64,000 nt of DNA from Pseudoscleropodium purum (lineage: Eukaryota > Streptophyta > Bryopsida > Hypnales > Brachytheciaceae): the NCBI GenBank assembly GCA_963969395.1, contig OZ017798.1, forward strand, positions 27,458,173 to 27,522,172, written 5' to 3'. Made by a program: the position numbers and the translations under genes. The notes under the pieces are model-generated. The model ran no database searches, was not told where the DNA came from, and saw only the letters and a list, made by a program, of their open reading frames with translations. Positions 21,586-37,064 of the stretch are shown piece after piece. Position 1 is the stretch's first letter, and every line of letters begins with the position of its first letter.

Positions 21586-23058
21586 GGATTTATCTCATAT
21601 TGAATGTCACCCCTTCTCTCACCTAAAAATTACAAGTGGTGGGATGGAAGAGGAAGAATAAAAATTTAATTTAATTTAAATTTTCTTAGGGGGGTAATAA
21701 AAAAAATTTGGATTTGAGTTCATTGTGACAATTTGTTAAAATATACTCAAAAGAGACAGTTATGTACTCAAAGGAAGTAGAAAGGGTTTGTCCTATTAGT
21801 GAGTAGGGAAATTAGCATCACCTATAAAATTAGTGTCACCTAAACCTACAAAAGTTTATTTTAAAAAATTGATATAATATAATAATATTTAACCTACACT
21901 AATTTCATTATTTTATTTTTAAAATAGTGTACTTGAATATGCTATTGTCATGTACTAGTAGGACAAATCAATGTATTTTGTATCAATTTATCAACTTGTG
22001 CTCAAATTGGAATAAAATGAGGGTCATCAAAGAATACAATTGTAAATCCTATCAATCAAGTAAATAATAATGTACAATATAGAACAATATATTTTGGAAG
22101 ATTGCATCACCATTTACAACAGCAAAAAGTTATTATCTTGCACTAAAAGTTCCCTCTAGTGTACAGTACAATTAGAGGTTAATTACACATGCACTTGAAA
22201 TAGATAGGTAATGTACTCGGATGACTGCTAAATAACAACTTCGGATTACCGTATGCTGCCTCGGCTCACTGTTGCAATGGTATGAGAGTTACTTTTTTTC
22301 ATATGCATTTAATGGCATAAATTGGTGACATTTCATGCATCTTATAGGGGTCAAATTTGGTTCATGAAACCACACAATTTAGGACTTCATGTTTTTGCTG
22401 TAGATCAAGAGTCTCATTATTCTTACTGAACACTATACTTTAGATTTAACATACACTGCTTTTACCTCTCCAATAATAGGAAACTCTGACATCCAGTGAG
22501 TTTGCTCCATGAAATTTCCACCAACTTTTTTATTTTCACCCAAAATATTCACAGCCCTTATAAAGAGCAGTTTAACCCTATAAAATGCTCAGAGAGCTTT
22601 CACAAAAATGTCTTAAACAATGTGTGAAATGTGGTCCATGAGGTAAAAGGGATTGATTCCCAACTGAAATCAAGTTAAAAAATGTAATATGCGTCTCAAC
22701 TCTTCAACTTCCCCAAAATGCAGTGCCTTGTGGTTTCCCTTGATTTATAGGCATTCCTGTCCTGAATGTAGCAAGAAACACCAGGAAAAATAGGCAGCCG
22801 AGGGGTGTGCGTAGAACATGCCCTTTCTCATATGGCTGCTGAAATTTCCCCGACTCCGACCTGCACAAGCACCCAAACAATCGCTTCAGTTGATACAACA
22901 CACCATTCAAATAAACAAATGATCTTTAGTGTATTTCATGCAAAATTTGAAACATGCATCCAGAAGAACAAAAAATTCAAAAAGATTGTGCAATTTTCGG
23001 TGTGGAATCATTTTCAAAGAGACCCAAGGCACATGGGATTCACCTGTAGGAAGCATTC
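21586..23058. other. Intergenic DNA and probable DHS 3' UTR
   Basis: AT-rich and gene-free to about 22500. The right part is the likely 3' UTR of the minus-strand deoxyhypusine synthase gene. A minus-strand AATAAA lies near 22530, about 0.5 kb past its stop codon. Confidence 0.4.
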
Positions 23059-26696
<3,638 letters not shown>

Positions 26697-27640
26697 CGCT
26701 GCAAATATTCAGCAACGAAAGCTTCCTGCACGACCTCTGTGAATGGCATTGAGGGTTTAGGGTTTAGTGGAGCAGGGCAAGATGGCATGGCGTTAACTTT
26801 TTGTCATCAATATTTCATAAAGATATTCCAAACTCACAGTTACAGAAAGGGTTAAGTAAGAGAATGTAGATGAAAAAGATGGATGAAACTGTGACCTATA
26901 GTAGATATATTATGATTTTTTCACCTTGTAAGGCTTTTAGCCTTCAATATTTGGCCAATGCTTTGACACCAAACAATTTGGGAGTCCCTTTCAAACATCT
27001 TTTCACTCTCACGGGACCTTGAAATACATATTACATGCTCAAATATGTCTATAATGATCAATAAATGTCAAGGTACTTTGAAAATGGCACTTTTAATCTT
27101 GTACATTTATGAGCAAAAAACGGATTCAAAATCTCCCAATCTTGACAATAGTCTCTCAATCTTCATATTTTTGTTAAAGGCAAACCACCATGTTTTTTGT
27201 CCATCTATAAGGTTGGATTCCCAAATACAACTCTATTTTATTCTCTATTTGTGCTCTCAGCTATTTTAACTTTGTGACCCCAATTTTTGCCAATTTTTTG
27301 GAAAAAAACAACATTGTCATGCCATCTTGGCTTGCTCCACTAAACTCTAAATCAAGTTCAACGATAGTAATTAGGCACAATAGCAAAAAAGTGTCAGTTT
27401 GAGGGATAGCCACCTTCATTTATAATTTGAACTAACTTTTGTGGTTAATATTTTGTTGAAAAGCAATAACAACTTTTTCTTAGGGAATATTTGTCAATAT
27501 ACCCCTTTCTCAATGGATGAAATGGTTGAATTGCTACAAAACCCTTTGGACAGTTATCAATATCACTCTTTTCTGGATGAATGTATCGTACATCCATGAA
27601 AGTTTCATTTAAGTTTCATCCAGTTATATTTTGCAAGTTT
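26697..27640. other. Intergenic region between DHS and the receptor kinase
   Basis: AT-rich, no gene. About 40 bp at 26755-26795 (GTTTAGTGGAGCA then AAGATGGCATG) recur inverted at 27312-27352, framing about 0.5 kb upstream of DHS. A second short segment (GATATTCCAAACTCACAG) is shared between 26346 and 26823. Confidence 0.5.
26752..26766 (-). promoter_or_regulatory. Double telo-box upstream of DHS
   Basis: On the coding strand this reads TAAACCCTAAACCCT, 56-70 nt upstream of the ATG. Telo-boxes (AAACCCTA) are known promoter elements of plant translation-related and cell-cycle-linked genes, which fits a gene serving eIF5A. Confidence 0.55.
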
Positions 27641-27650
27641 CATCCATGTC

Positions 27651-27658
27651 TATAAATG
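27651..27658 (+). promoter_or_regulatory. TATA-like box upstream of the receptor kinase
   Basis: TATAAATG lies where composition switches from AT-rich to GC-rich. A start near 27680 would give a leader of about 950 nt, possibly with an undetected leader intron, so this is tentative. Confidence 0.3.
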
Positions 27659-27679
27659 GAAAGAGCTTCATCGCTTTTC

Positions 27680-28634
27680 TGCACTGCCCCCAAATAAATG
27701 AAAAGAGAAATCCTGATCCTAACTTACACCACGGACCGATCCTCCCCAACTCCCCAAGTAAATTCTCAAACAGTGAGAGACAGGCTCCCCTCTCCGAGTC
27801 AACCACAATGGGAGTCTGACTGTGCTCTCACACAACAGAGGAGCGAGCGCTCCTTGTGCGCAAGGGCAGGCAGGCAGGTTGCAGGCAGGTTGCCAGTCTG
27901 GAGTCAGCTTCAAGAATTTATTGCCATGGCAAGACCGTGGTCGACATGGCCCCTGGAACGGCGAGCAACCAAGAGAAGAGAGCGAGAGAGCAAGCGAGAG
28001 GAGGACCTTCAAGCTGCTCCCTCCGGCCACGCACATGGTAAAGGAGCTCCGCTCGTACATTGCACATACAGTGCCATGGTTAAAGCGCGCTAAGCTCAGC
28101 TAGCTGCAGCTTTTGCATCCTTGATATGATCAACAGTCGCCTGAAGGCGACGGAGTGATGGCCGCTGGGAAGTTGTTCATGGGTTGGCGCCCTTGTACTT
28201 GGCCACTAGCTGGCACAGCTGCTGCGGCAGCGCTTCACAGGAGCTCAGCGTGATCATGTCGTTACGCTGGTGCAACAGTCGGCGTTTCACTGACAGCAGC
28301 CTCCTTTTCATGGCGATGGTGAGCCCGTTTGACTGTTCATACGGAAGCGAAGCAGAGACGTGCTACGGGTGAGCACCAACGATGTCGACTTCCGGTGTTG
28401 TTGGCTATGGCACATTGATTGCAAGCTCAGGGGTAGGAAGCAGGAGTCATGTGTAACGCATGGGCGCAGGTTGTGAGTTTGCATTGATAGCGGCAATGCA
28501 CATTGCAGCTTTGGGTTAAGAAAGCTGGAACTGGGGTTCTGAGAGTTCGCAGCAAGCTTGGGAGGCAAGCAATGGGTGACTTGGGATTGTAAGCTCCGTG
28601 CTGGGGGATTGATTGGGAAGACGACGGCCGACAA
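27680..28634 (+). other. Probable 5' UTR or promoter of the receptor kinase
   Basis: GC-richer sequence with many chance ORFs on both strands and several upstream ATGs. No protein family was recognised in any frame, so I read it as leader or upstream regulatory DNA. Confidence 0.35.
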
Positions 28635-31600
28635 ATGGAGCGAGGGCTCCAATGGAAATGGCGGCTCTCGCCGGTCGCGGTGGTGGCGGCGATGGTCATG
28701 GTGCAATGCTGTGGTGCGGTGATGGTGCCCATGAGTGACGACGTGATGGGGCTGATGTCGTTCAAGGCAGGGTTGCAGGATCCCACTGGGGCGCTGCATT
28801 CCTGGCGGGAGGACGACGCTAGTCCATGTACCTGGGCGGGGGTTATTTGCGACCGCGTCACGAGCAGGTCAGCTGTAGTTGCGCTTCACTCACTTGCCGA
28901 GCTCATTGTAGGGTAACGCGGTAGAATGTGTTGCTGATTGTTGCTGCTGATTGTTGCTTGTCGAAGCTTTTTCGATCTCATGAAAGGTCGGGATACAGCG
29001 CATTCAAGAATTGAGGAGTTGCATTGCAAAATGTGCAGCACAATGTCTTCAGGGTATTAATTCATGTGTTCTGACAAGGTGGCGTGGGTGCTGCGACATA
29101 CAGGGTGTCGGAGATCACCCTGGTGGGTCTGTCGTTGGCGGGCCAGATCGGACGAGGTTTAGTGAAATTGGATGAGCTCCAAACCCTGAACCTGTCTTTC
29201 AACAACTTTACCGGCAGTGTTGACCCCGAAGTGGCGGCGTTGCCATTGCTTCGCAAACTGAACGTGAGCAACAACCAGCTGAGCGGCGAGATCACGCCGT
29301 TGTTCACCAGCAACGGCAGCCTCATGCTCCTGGACCTCTCCAACAACGCCTTCACGGGACCCATGGCAGACACGTTCTTCACCGCCTGTCGAAGCCTGGT
29401 CTCTCTCTACCTCGCTGGCAACTTTCTGAACGGCTCCATCCCCTCGTCCGTCAGCTCCTGCACGCAGCTCACGGACTTGAGCCTCGCGCACAACCAATTC
29501 TCAGGGGCGATTCCAAGCGGGTTAGGGCAGCTCCGCAAGCTGATGGATATCGACTTCTCTCACAACCAGCTGTCAGGCTTCATCCCCGCGGAGCTTGGGG
29601 CGCTTCGGAACCTCACCAGCTTGAGCTTAATGGACAACAAGCTCTCGGGGAGCATCCCCGGGGAGCTTAGCAACTGTGCGGGCTTGTTGGCCGTGGACGT
29701 GAGCCAGAACAGCTTGTCAGGGATGCTTCCTTTTGAACTTCAAACGCTGACTTCGTTAGCCCTTTTGAACGCAAGGAACAACCTAATCACGGGGGATTTG
29801 CCACCATGGGTGGGCGTCTTGAGCAGGCTACAGGTGTTGGACTTCGCCGCGAACAGATTCACAGGCGGGGTGCCCAAATCGCTCGGACAGCTGCAGGTCC
29901 TTCAAGTGCTGGACTTATCCGGAAACTCACTGTGGGGGAGTATCCCAGTGGAACTCGGCTTCTGTATGCGACTCCAAAGCTTGGACTTGAGTTACAACAA
30001 TCTCACGGGCGCCATTCCACCGGAGCTCCTGGCCCTCAATGTGCAGTTTCTCGGGTTGGCAGGAAACGCTCTTACTGGCAGCTTTCCGGCTGTTGGGCCC
30101 GGGAATTGTCCTTTCCTGCAGTTTTTGGATGTTTCGATGAACAGGCTGCAGGGGCCTCTCTTGCCACAGCTTGGGCAGTGCTCCAATCTGGTGTCGGTGA
30201 ACTTCTCCGGGAATAATCTGTCGTCCTTCATACCGACTGAGCTGGGAAACTTGCCGTCACTGACGGACTTGGATCTCAGCAGAAATGCAATGGATGGAAT
30301 TATCCCTCCTAGTTTGGGATCCGCAAGCCGGTTGACTGGGTTGGACTTGCACCATAACATGCTTGTTGGAGACATTCCGGCTCAGCTCGGCAACTGCACC
30401 GCGCTTTACAACTTGTAAACTTTCGATCTGCACCTTTTGACACATCCTGTTTTCAATTATTGTTGCTAATTGTGTTCTCTTGTTACTAGAACTAAAGAAA
30501 ATTTAAGAATGCTTTGGTTGCCATCTAAAATGACCTGCAACAACTCCGATTCCGTTAACTCGTGGTATTCCATACCCGGTTTCGACATTTACTTGAGCTC
30601 GCGGTGCCGATAGATGTACAAAGTCATACGCAATTGAATATCATTCACAACATTGTCCACCGTTCAGCCAAAATTATCACACACCCCGTTCTCGATTCCC
30701 TAAATCACGCATGCTATTTCCTTCCTTGCTTAAGGGTCCATTGTGCCATCCATTTTGATGGAACCGCGCCAATACATGACGAATAGTAAGTTCTAGTAAC
30801 AACGCGCCAACGTTCTACACTGTGAGGAATAGTAAGTTCTAGCTTTCAGTGTCCATGAAACTCAAGCCCTTCAATTCCTTTCTGATCGTGTGCGAGCTTC
30901 GTGCAGGAATTTGGCGGATAACAAACTCAGCGGCCCCATTCCCGACGCCCTGACCAACCTCACGTCCCTTGCGTATCTGGATGTGTCGTCCAACAACTTG
31001 ACGGGCGACATCCCGCTCGGCTTCGAGAACATGAAGAGCTTGCAGAACGTGAACATCTCCTACAACCACTTAACCGGCCCCATACCCAGCACTGTCGCCT
31101 TCGCCAACGCGAGTGAGGTTTCCGGGAACGCAGGTCTCTGCGGCACGCTGATCGGTGTGGCCTGCCCGCCCGGCCCTCCGAAGCCCATCGTCCTCAACCC
31201 CAACAGCACCTCTCTGGTGCACGTGAAACGCGAGATCGTCCTCAGCATCTCTGCCATCATCGCCATCTCCGCCGCGGCCGTCATCGCCGTGGGCGTCATC
31301 GTCGTCACCGTGCTTAACATCCGCGCGCAGACGCGCGCCCGTCGCAGCGCAGGCGTCGGCATCGAGATCAGCGTTCCCCAGTCCCCCAGCCACGAGCAGC
31401 TCTCCCTGGGCAAACTCGTCTTGTACAAGAAGCCCCAGAAGGCCATCAGCAATGCCCAGGACTGGCTCGCAGGGAGCGCACAAGCCCTTTTGAACAAGCA
31501 AGACGAGATTGGGCGTGGCGGCTTTGGCACCGTCTACCGCGCCGTGCTCCCCGACGGGAACACCGTCGCCGTGAAGAAGCTCCTCGTCGCCAGTCTTGTA

Positions 31601-32347
31601 AAAACCAAAGAGGTTTTTGAGCGCGAGGTCAATCTCTTGGGGAAAGTGTCCCACCAGAATCTCGTATCCATCCAAGGCTACTACTGGACACCCCAATTGC
31701 AGCTCCTGGTGTGCGACTACGTCCCGAATGGAAACCTCTACCGACGCTTGCACGAGCGACGAGAACAAGAGCCCGTTCTGCGGTGGGACGACAGGTTTCG
31801 CGTCGCGCTCGGCGCTGCCATGGGCTTAAGCCATCTGCACCACGGATGCCACCCACAAGTAATTCACTATGACCTCAAGTCGACCAACATTCTGCTCTCA
31901 TACAACAACGAAGTGCAAATCTCCGACTTCGGCCTGGCGAAGCTGCTGCCCGCGCTCGACAGCTACGTGATGAGCAGCAAGTTCCAGAGTGCGCTGGGCT
32001 ACATGGCGCCCGAATTCGCGTGCCCCAGCTTGCGGATCACGGAGAAGTGTGATGTGTATGGGTTCGGCGTGCTGCTACTGGAGCTTGTTACAGGACGGCG
32101 ACCCGTGGAGTACATGGAAGACGATGTGGTGATCCTGTGCGACCATGTGCGCGCGTTGCTGGAGGAGGGACGCCCGCTCTCGTGTGTGGACACCAGCATG
32201 CTGCCTGTCCCGGAGGACGAAGTGTTACCCGTCATCAAGCTTGGGCTTATCTGCACCTCGCATGTGCCGTCTAACCGACCGTCTATGGAAGAAGTGGTGC
32301 AGATCCTGGAGCTCATTCGACCCATTCTCAACGCCCAGGACTCGTAG
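28635..32347 (+). CDS. LRR receptor-like kinase, PXC/IRK-like, three exons
   Basis: A plasma-membrane receptor kinase. Exons 28635-28867, 29104-30414 and 30907-32347 join in frame to 994 aa; both introns are GT-AG. It starts with a hydrophobic signal peptide, followed by an LRRNT_2 cap (LMSFKAGLQDPTGALHSW, then WAGVICD). About 20 leucine-rich repeats (LxxLxLxxNxxxGxIP) span roughly residues 80-590. A membrane helix lies at about 625-650. The kinase has GRGGFG (717-722), VAVKK with the ATP-binding lysine (738), HYD in place of HRD (835-837) and DFG (855-857). Loss of the arginine makes it a non-RD kinase, while the catalytic aspartate and DFG are kept. The catalytic-loop wording (DLKSTN) and overall layout resemble the plant PXC/IRK group. 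The ligand is unknown. Confidence 0.93.
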
Positions 32348-32385
32348 TGGATTGACAACCACAGTTATATGGATTCATTCCACAG

Positions 32386-32541
32386 GTAGGATCTCGATCA
32401 CCGTGCTTTGCTCACCGCATGATTCATTTGCATTGGTTGCTTATCGTTCGATCGGCCATTCCATGCCAAGTAATGTCATTGTCCTATGTGGTTTGGAGTG
32501 TCGATCATCCTAAGTTGTGCTCTCCGCTCCTGTTTTCGCAG
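32386..32541 (+). other. Probable 3' UTR intron of the receptor kinase
   Basis: ACAG|GTAGG at 32385/32386 and TTTTCGCAG at 32541 make a good donor-acceptor pair 38 nt after the stop codon. No coding frame explains it, so it would be a spliced 3' UTR, located near the distance where introns start to affect mRNA stability. Confidence 0.45.
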
Positions 32542-34483
32542 GTCACATGGAAGCTTTTTCAGAGCCAGATTCATTCCTTTCAAGACGTACACCAATTCGA
32601 TTTGCTACTGGATTTTGGAACTAGTTTCGGTAGTCCCTTGGGCTCTTCCACCGCTGGGTCAGTCGAAGTTCGAATTTGATTTTCAGTGTATGTACCATGG
32701 ACAGACAGAGACAATTCAGCTGGCTCCCGCAACCAACGGAGACGCGATCTGGCCAGAGGATCAGATGCAGGAGCTAGCAGAGAATAATTAACGAAGCATG
32801 CAACCACACCTTCTGGACATCTCAAATTTTAGGTCGGTGACGGGTATGGTCATTACAGTGACTGATTTGTCAGCATCAACGATGTCAATTGCAAGCGCAT
32901 CGATCGGGATTCTATTGTTGGCGTGACCCTTGCCTTTGGGACATCGTTCTGACAGACTAGTCACTCTCCCGAATGACCAGGACTCCACAAGTAGTGAGCG
33001 AGAGGTGGATCGGATCAAGACATTTATTTTTCTTTTATTTCAGAGGCATAATTTTTTTTTTCTTTAGGCTCAAGAGAAATTGCGAAACGTCAACTCGTTT
33101 GATGTTTCTGTACAACCAGATTTTGAGTCGGTCTTCATTTGTGGTGGTGGAAGATATTCTGAACGAGTGAGTCAGCACGTTTTTCACATCAGGGAAGTGC
33201 CGCCGGATGGTGGCACCACTGCCTGCATCTGTACTGAACATAGCCCCCCTGGCATTTGGGCTATATTTCACTGTTCAGTATTGATGCAGTTTCAGTACTG
33301 ACGCAGTATTAATGATGTAAGTTACACACAGTTGTTGCAATACTGTACCAGTTCCAGTTGTCCTGTACTGGTGCTATATGGTGAACTGCAATAGTACTGT
33401 GGATCATATGATGTATTAAATATGGATTGCTACAATGAAATGTGGTACAAGCATTGATGTAACTGAAGATGTTGCATTCATATTGATTGTTCAGACTCCT
33501 TCAATCTCTTAGAATTTCATCTCTCAGTGCTTTACTTTTGTTTCTTCTTAGTTGCAGTTTTATTAGAGGCACAACTAGTGTGGGTATGCAGATCGTGATA
33601 ATGGCTAACTGCTGTGAACTGAAGCATTATCAGTGGACTCAAAAGCAAGCTTGTTGTTGGTCTACCAATTTCAAAGCACACTTTGAACCCTATCTCACAA
33701 TTCTCTCCAATTCTGAGTTACTAGCTGCAGTGTAGTACAATACTACTTCTAAGTCAGAATGTTCTGTGTGATTGTAATTGAACATGACTTGTGCTCAAGT
33801 ACTATTCAATTGTGGCTCTCTCAGCTTGCTTCAAATTTGTGAGCCTTGCAGGTGCAGATTGAACTTGACATGTGTGTGACCATTCAATTCTTAGCAATTT
33901 GTTGATATTGAATTTGTACAAAATCAGAACCTAATTTAAACTGTGCAAAGATAGACAGTGCTAGGGTAGGGGACTCAAGGCATATGGTAACTTAAGATCT
34001 GAATTTGGCAGGGAAACTCCTGCTGAATGCTTCATAACATGCCCATTCTTCAATTGTGAAGGCCTTGCAAGACAGTGGCAACAAGGGGCTCTCCTCTCCA
34101 GCACTCATAGCAGGGCATTTTGTAAATTTTCGTCTCTTTGTCTTTACAGACAGAGTATCATGGCCTAGCTGCACATGTGTATACCTAGACAAATCTTATG
34201 TATGTATGAATATCCAGCTACAGATTTACTGGCAAATTAGTAGCCACAAGCATAATACTAATAGATTGGAAACCCTGGAGAAAATTAATTAGCTCACCAC
34301 CTTAGGAAGAACTAAAGCTTCTTGAAGCCAGGACAGTGGCACTGCAGCCCTCACTGGTTAGTTTGTAAGCCAGGTCTCAAAAACTCATTCACCTACAGTA
34401 GCTCTCTAACCTATGGATCAGTGTACTGTACAATTAGCTTGGAGGACATTACGTAATCAAAGGATTAAAAACTATCTTACCCC
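32542..34483. other. Receptor kinase 3' UTR and intergenic DNA
   Basis: No gene recognised. Around 33270-33420 the words CAGTACTG/CAGTATT recur in both orientations, giving weak hairpin potential. Confidence 0.4.
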
Positions 34484-34485
34484 TA

Positions 34486-34854
34486 AGGTAGAAGTACCTA
34501 TTTCGGATAACTTAAGCATTTCAAACTGGATGATGTGGGACAATCATGGGGAACTGAATTCAATGTGTGCAAAAATAAGGTTGTGGAAGAATGAAAAAAA
34601 AAAAATCTTCAAAAATGAATATTTTATTGAATATAAAAGTGGATTGTACACCCGGACCCATTCTAGTTTAGTAGACTCACTTATTGTGGTTAGCTTTGAC
34701 ACTTTTCCCTAGGTCAAGAGGAAAGAGAGATGAATGAACAAGAAAGTATAAACCAAGCATCTTTTTCAATAACCATTACATCCAATTGTTGTCTACAATA
34801 GGTGAGCCTACAAAACAATTAAAGGGGGCTTGTCCAAAATAGGTACTTCTACCT
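34486..34854. mobile_element. MITE with 22-bp inverted ends and TA duplication
   Basis: The left end starts AGGTAGAAGTACCTATTT (34486) and the right end is its inverted copy, finishing at 34854; about two mismatches in 22 bp. TA flanks both sides (34484-34485 and 34855-34856). A TA target fits Tc1/mariner-type (Stowaway-like) elements, though the end sequence is not the classic Stowaway one. There is no coding capacity. Confidence 0.55.
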
Positions 34855-35514
34855 TATTTGGAGATGAAGTACCTTTCTGCAACCTCGCTTTGACAATCAC
34901 ATGATAAGAGATGTCCAGTAAATAACTCGTCTTACTGCATCCCCTCTTATTGCATAATTGTCAAGTATAACTATCAAGCATGCAGACACTAGGCAGGTAG
35001 GTCCAATTTCAAGCACATTCTCATAAAGGAACTCAGAATAAGAGAAATACTCCAATGGACTTAAATAAACCTAGCCTCTCTATGTGCACACCTAACCACC
35101 AGTCCTGCACCCATGGGCTAAAACAAGTTCTACTGCACTGTATGTAGAAGACGTAATATGGGGATGAAACCCACCATATCATGGTATCACCCTTCCAACC
35201 TCACTGTGTGACCAGAAAATAAGTTAATAGCACATCAGACGCATTACCCAAGGACGATTGGTTGACCTTAAACATTACTCAATCATACCCGCTTGCCCGG
35301 GGAGTCCATCGAGGACCCTGAGCACTCGGGAGTCGGGACACTCTCACGCACCCATTTCAGTATATCTCCCCCCAGGACTGACACCTAAAATAGTAGGCGC
35401 AGTCATTGAGGTTTATCATGTACAGTACAGTGCTCCTCGCATAGCCTTCAGGAGCGACCATGATGTGGAGTCAAAATACACATGGATGGAGTGGTCCGAG
35501 ATGACCCTACACTA

Positions 35515-35665
35515 CTAGGTGATGGTGGTGAGGTACACAACCGTGGTTGCAGGTTCAATACTTGGTGGCAGAATGTTCTTAAACCTTGTGTGAAATCAGC
35601 CTCTTTTTCCTGACAGAAAACTCGTGCAGTGTGTTTCCTGAACACACTTGTTTTCAAAAAAAATA
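35515..35665 (+). repeat. Possible tRNA-derived SINE
   Basis: GGTTCAATACT at 35552-35562 matches 9 of 11 positions of a pol III B-box, and an A-rich tail follows near 35657. The A-box upstream is weak and no target duplication was found, so this is only a candidate. Confidence 0.25.
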
Positions 35666-35669
35666 AAAT

Positions 35670-37060
35670 ACATATGAAATTTAATTTGTTGTAGTATGGT
35701 ACCCTTACGTAAAACAGACACTTTTTTGGGATCCAACATCAATCTCTGAATATAAATTGAGAAATAAAATTACACTAATTAAGATGTTAGCAAATGAATG
35801 TGGAAGTAAGGTGGATACATTGAAAATCGCCATTAATTGGGGCTGTAGGTAATTTGAAGATTAATTCTTAAAAGACCAAGCTGTGTTTTTTTAATAATAT
35901 AGTGATTTTGGGGAACTCACTACGAATGGAGTTTTTATTTTATTTTAATTGAAACTTGTGTACAACATGGAGACTAGGTTTTTATTTAAGGCTCGACAAT
36001 TTTCATAACATTTGACTATACGGTTAAAAAGTTATTTTATGAATGATTTGTAGTTTTTTTTTCTCCACCCCCCAAATCTAGGGAGATTAATAAACTATTA
36101 TTTTTTAAATAAAAATTTGAAATTATATATTTTTTAATTTATATAAATATAGAAAGCTTTGAATCATTCCACTTTGATCAATGAAATGAAAGTTACGAGG
36201 AGTTTTAGTTTGCAGGCAATTATGGATTCTCTACACTAAATTGAACTTTGAAGTCGATTATTGAACTTCATTTTCAATATTTTTGGAAAAAAAAAATAAG
36301 ATCATAAGATGTAGATTGTTTATTATAAACAGTGCAACCATTGAGATTGACATTTTTTAATTCTATAACTAAATTCTTAACAATTTAGTATTTTGAATCA
36401 TTCTCTACTTCTTTCTACATACTATTTTTTCCCTTTATCTTATGCAATTGCAATTGATCTAAAAATTTTCAAACATGTAGCCAACTTGCCTTGAAGAATT
36501 AATCCGAAAAGTAACCACCATTTTAAATATTTTTTCATAAAATAGTGACCTAAAGTGCAACTATTTGATTTTTTGCAAGGCCCAAAAAAGGATTTTTGTC
36601 AATTCAAATACTAATATCTTGCAATTTGCATGGTGGAATTTCTAAAGATTTTTTTCACATTTTCTCAAACTAGTGTACTACAAAATTCTATGGTTGGATG
36701 TGTCCGAAAATATTTTTTATTTATTTTAAATTTGATTTTTGTCCTAGAAATGGTAGTCATTAGGAAATAATGCGCTTTGAAAGGGGCTGTGAGTCTCAGG
36801 TGGTAGGGAACAAGCAGGAAATTCAAGCCAATTTTTTTTAAATAAATAAATAATTATTTATTTATTGGCTACCAAACTACCAAACTTGATACGGGTGGGA
36901 CAATTCAATTGAGTTATTTTTTAAGTATTTTAAAATTATTATTTTTAATTATTGCTAAAATCAATATAAAATTACAAAATTTTCAGATTTGATGTGGTAT
37001 TAGTGTGACCACATCAAATTGTCCTTTTCCAAATTATTATTTTAATATTAATTGTTGGGT
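35670..37060. repeat. Old dispersed repeat sequence related to the TTAA family
   Basis: The region 36160-36780 is homologous to 52200-52920 (shared words around GAAAGTTA, TTTCTTTCTAC and GTAACCACCATTTTA). Its end resembles the right end of the element at 39371-40291. No clean ends were found. No gene seen. Confidence 0.55.
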
Positions 37061-37064
37061 GCTA

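Noticed and set aside
27698..28103. Overlapping plus-strand ORFs of 93-131 codons upstream of the receptor kinase
   Set aside because: Several frames are open at once in GC-rich DNA and none shows a motif; treated as leader or promoter.
31070..31768. Long minus-strand ORF (232 codons) across the receptor kinase exon 3, and others like it at 28308-29497
   Set aside because: Antisense shadows of a GC-rich coding exon; no motif, and the plus strand is clearly the kinase.
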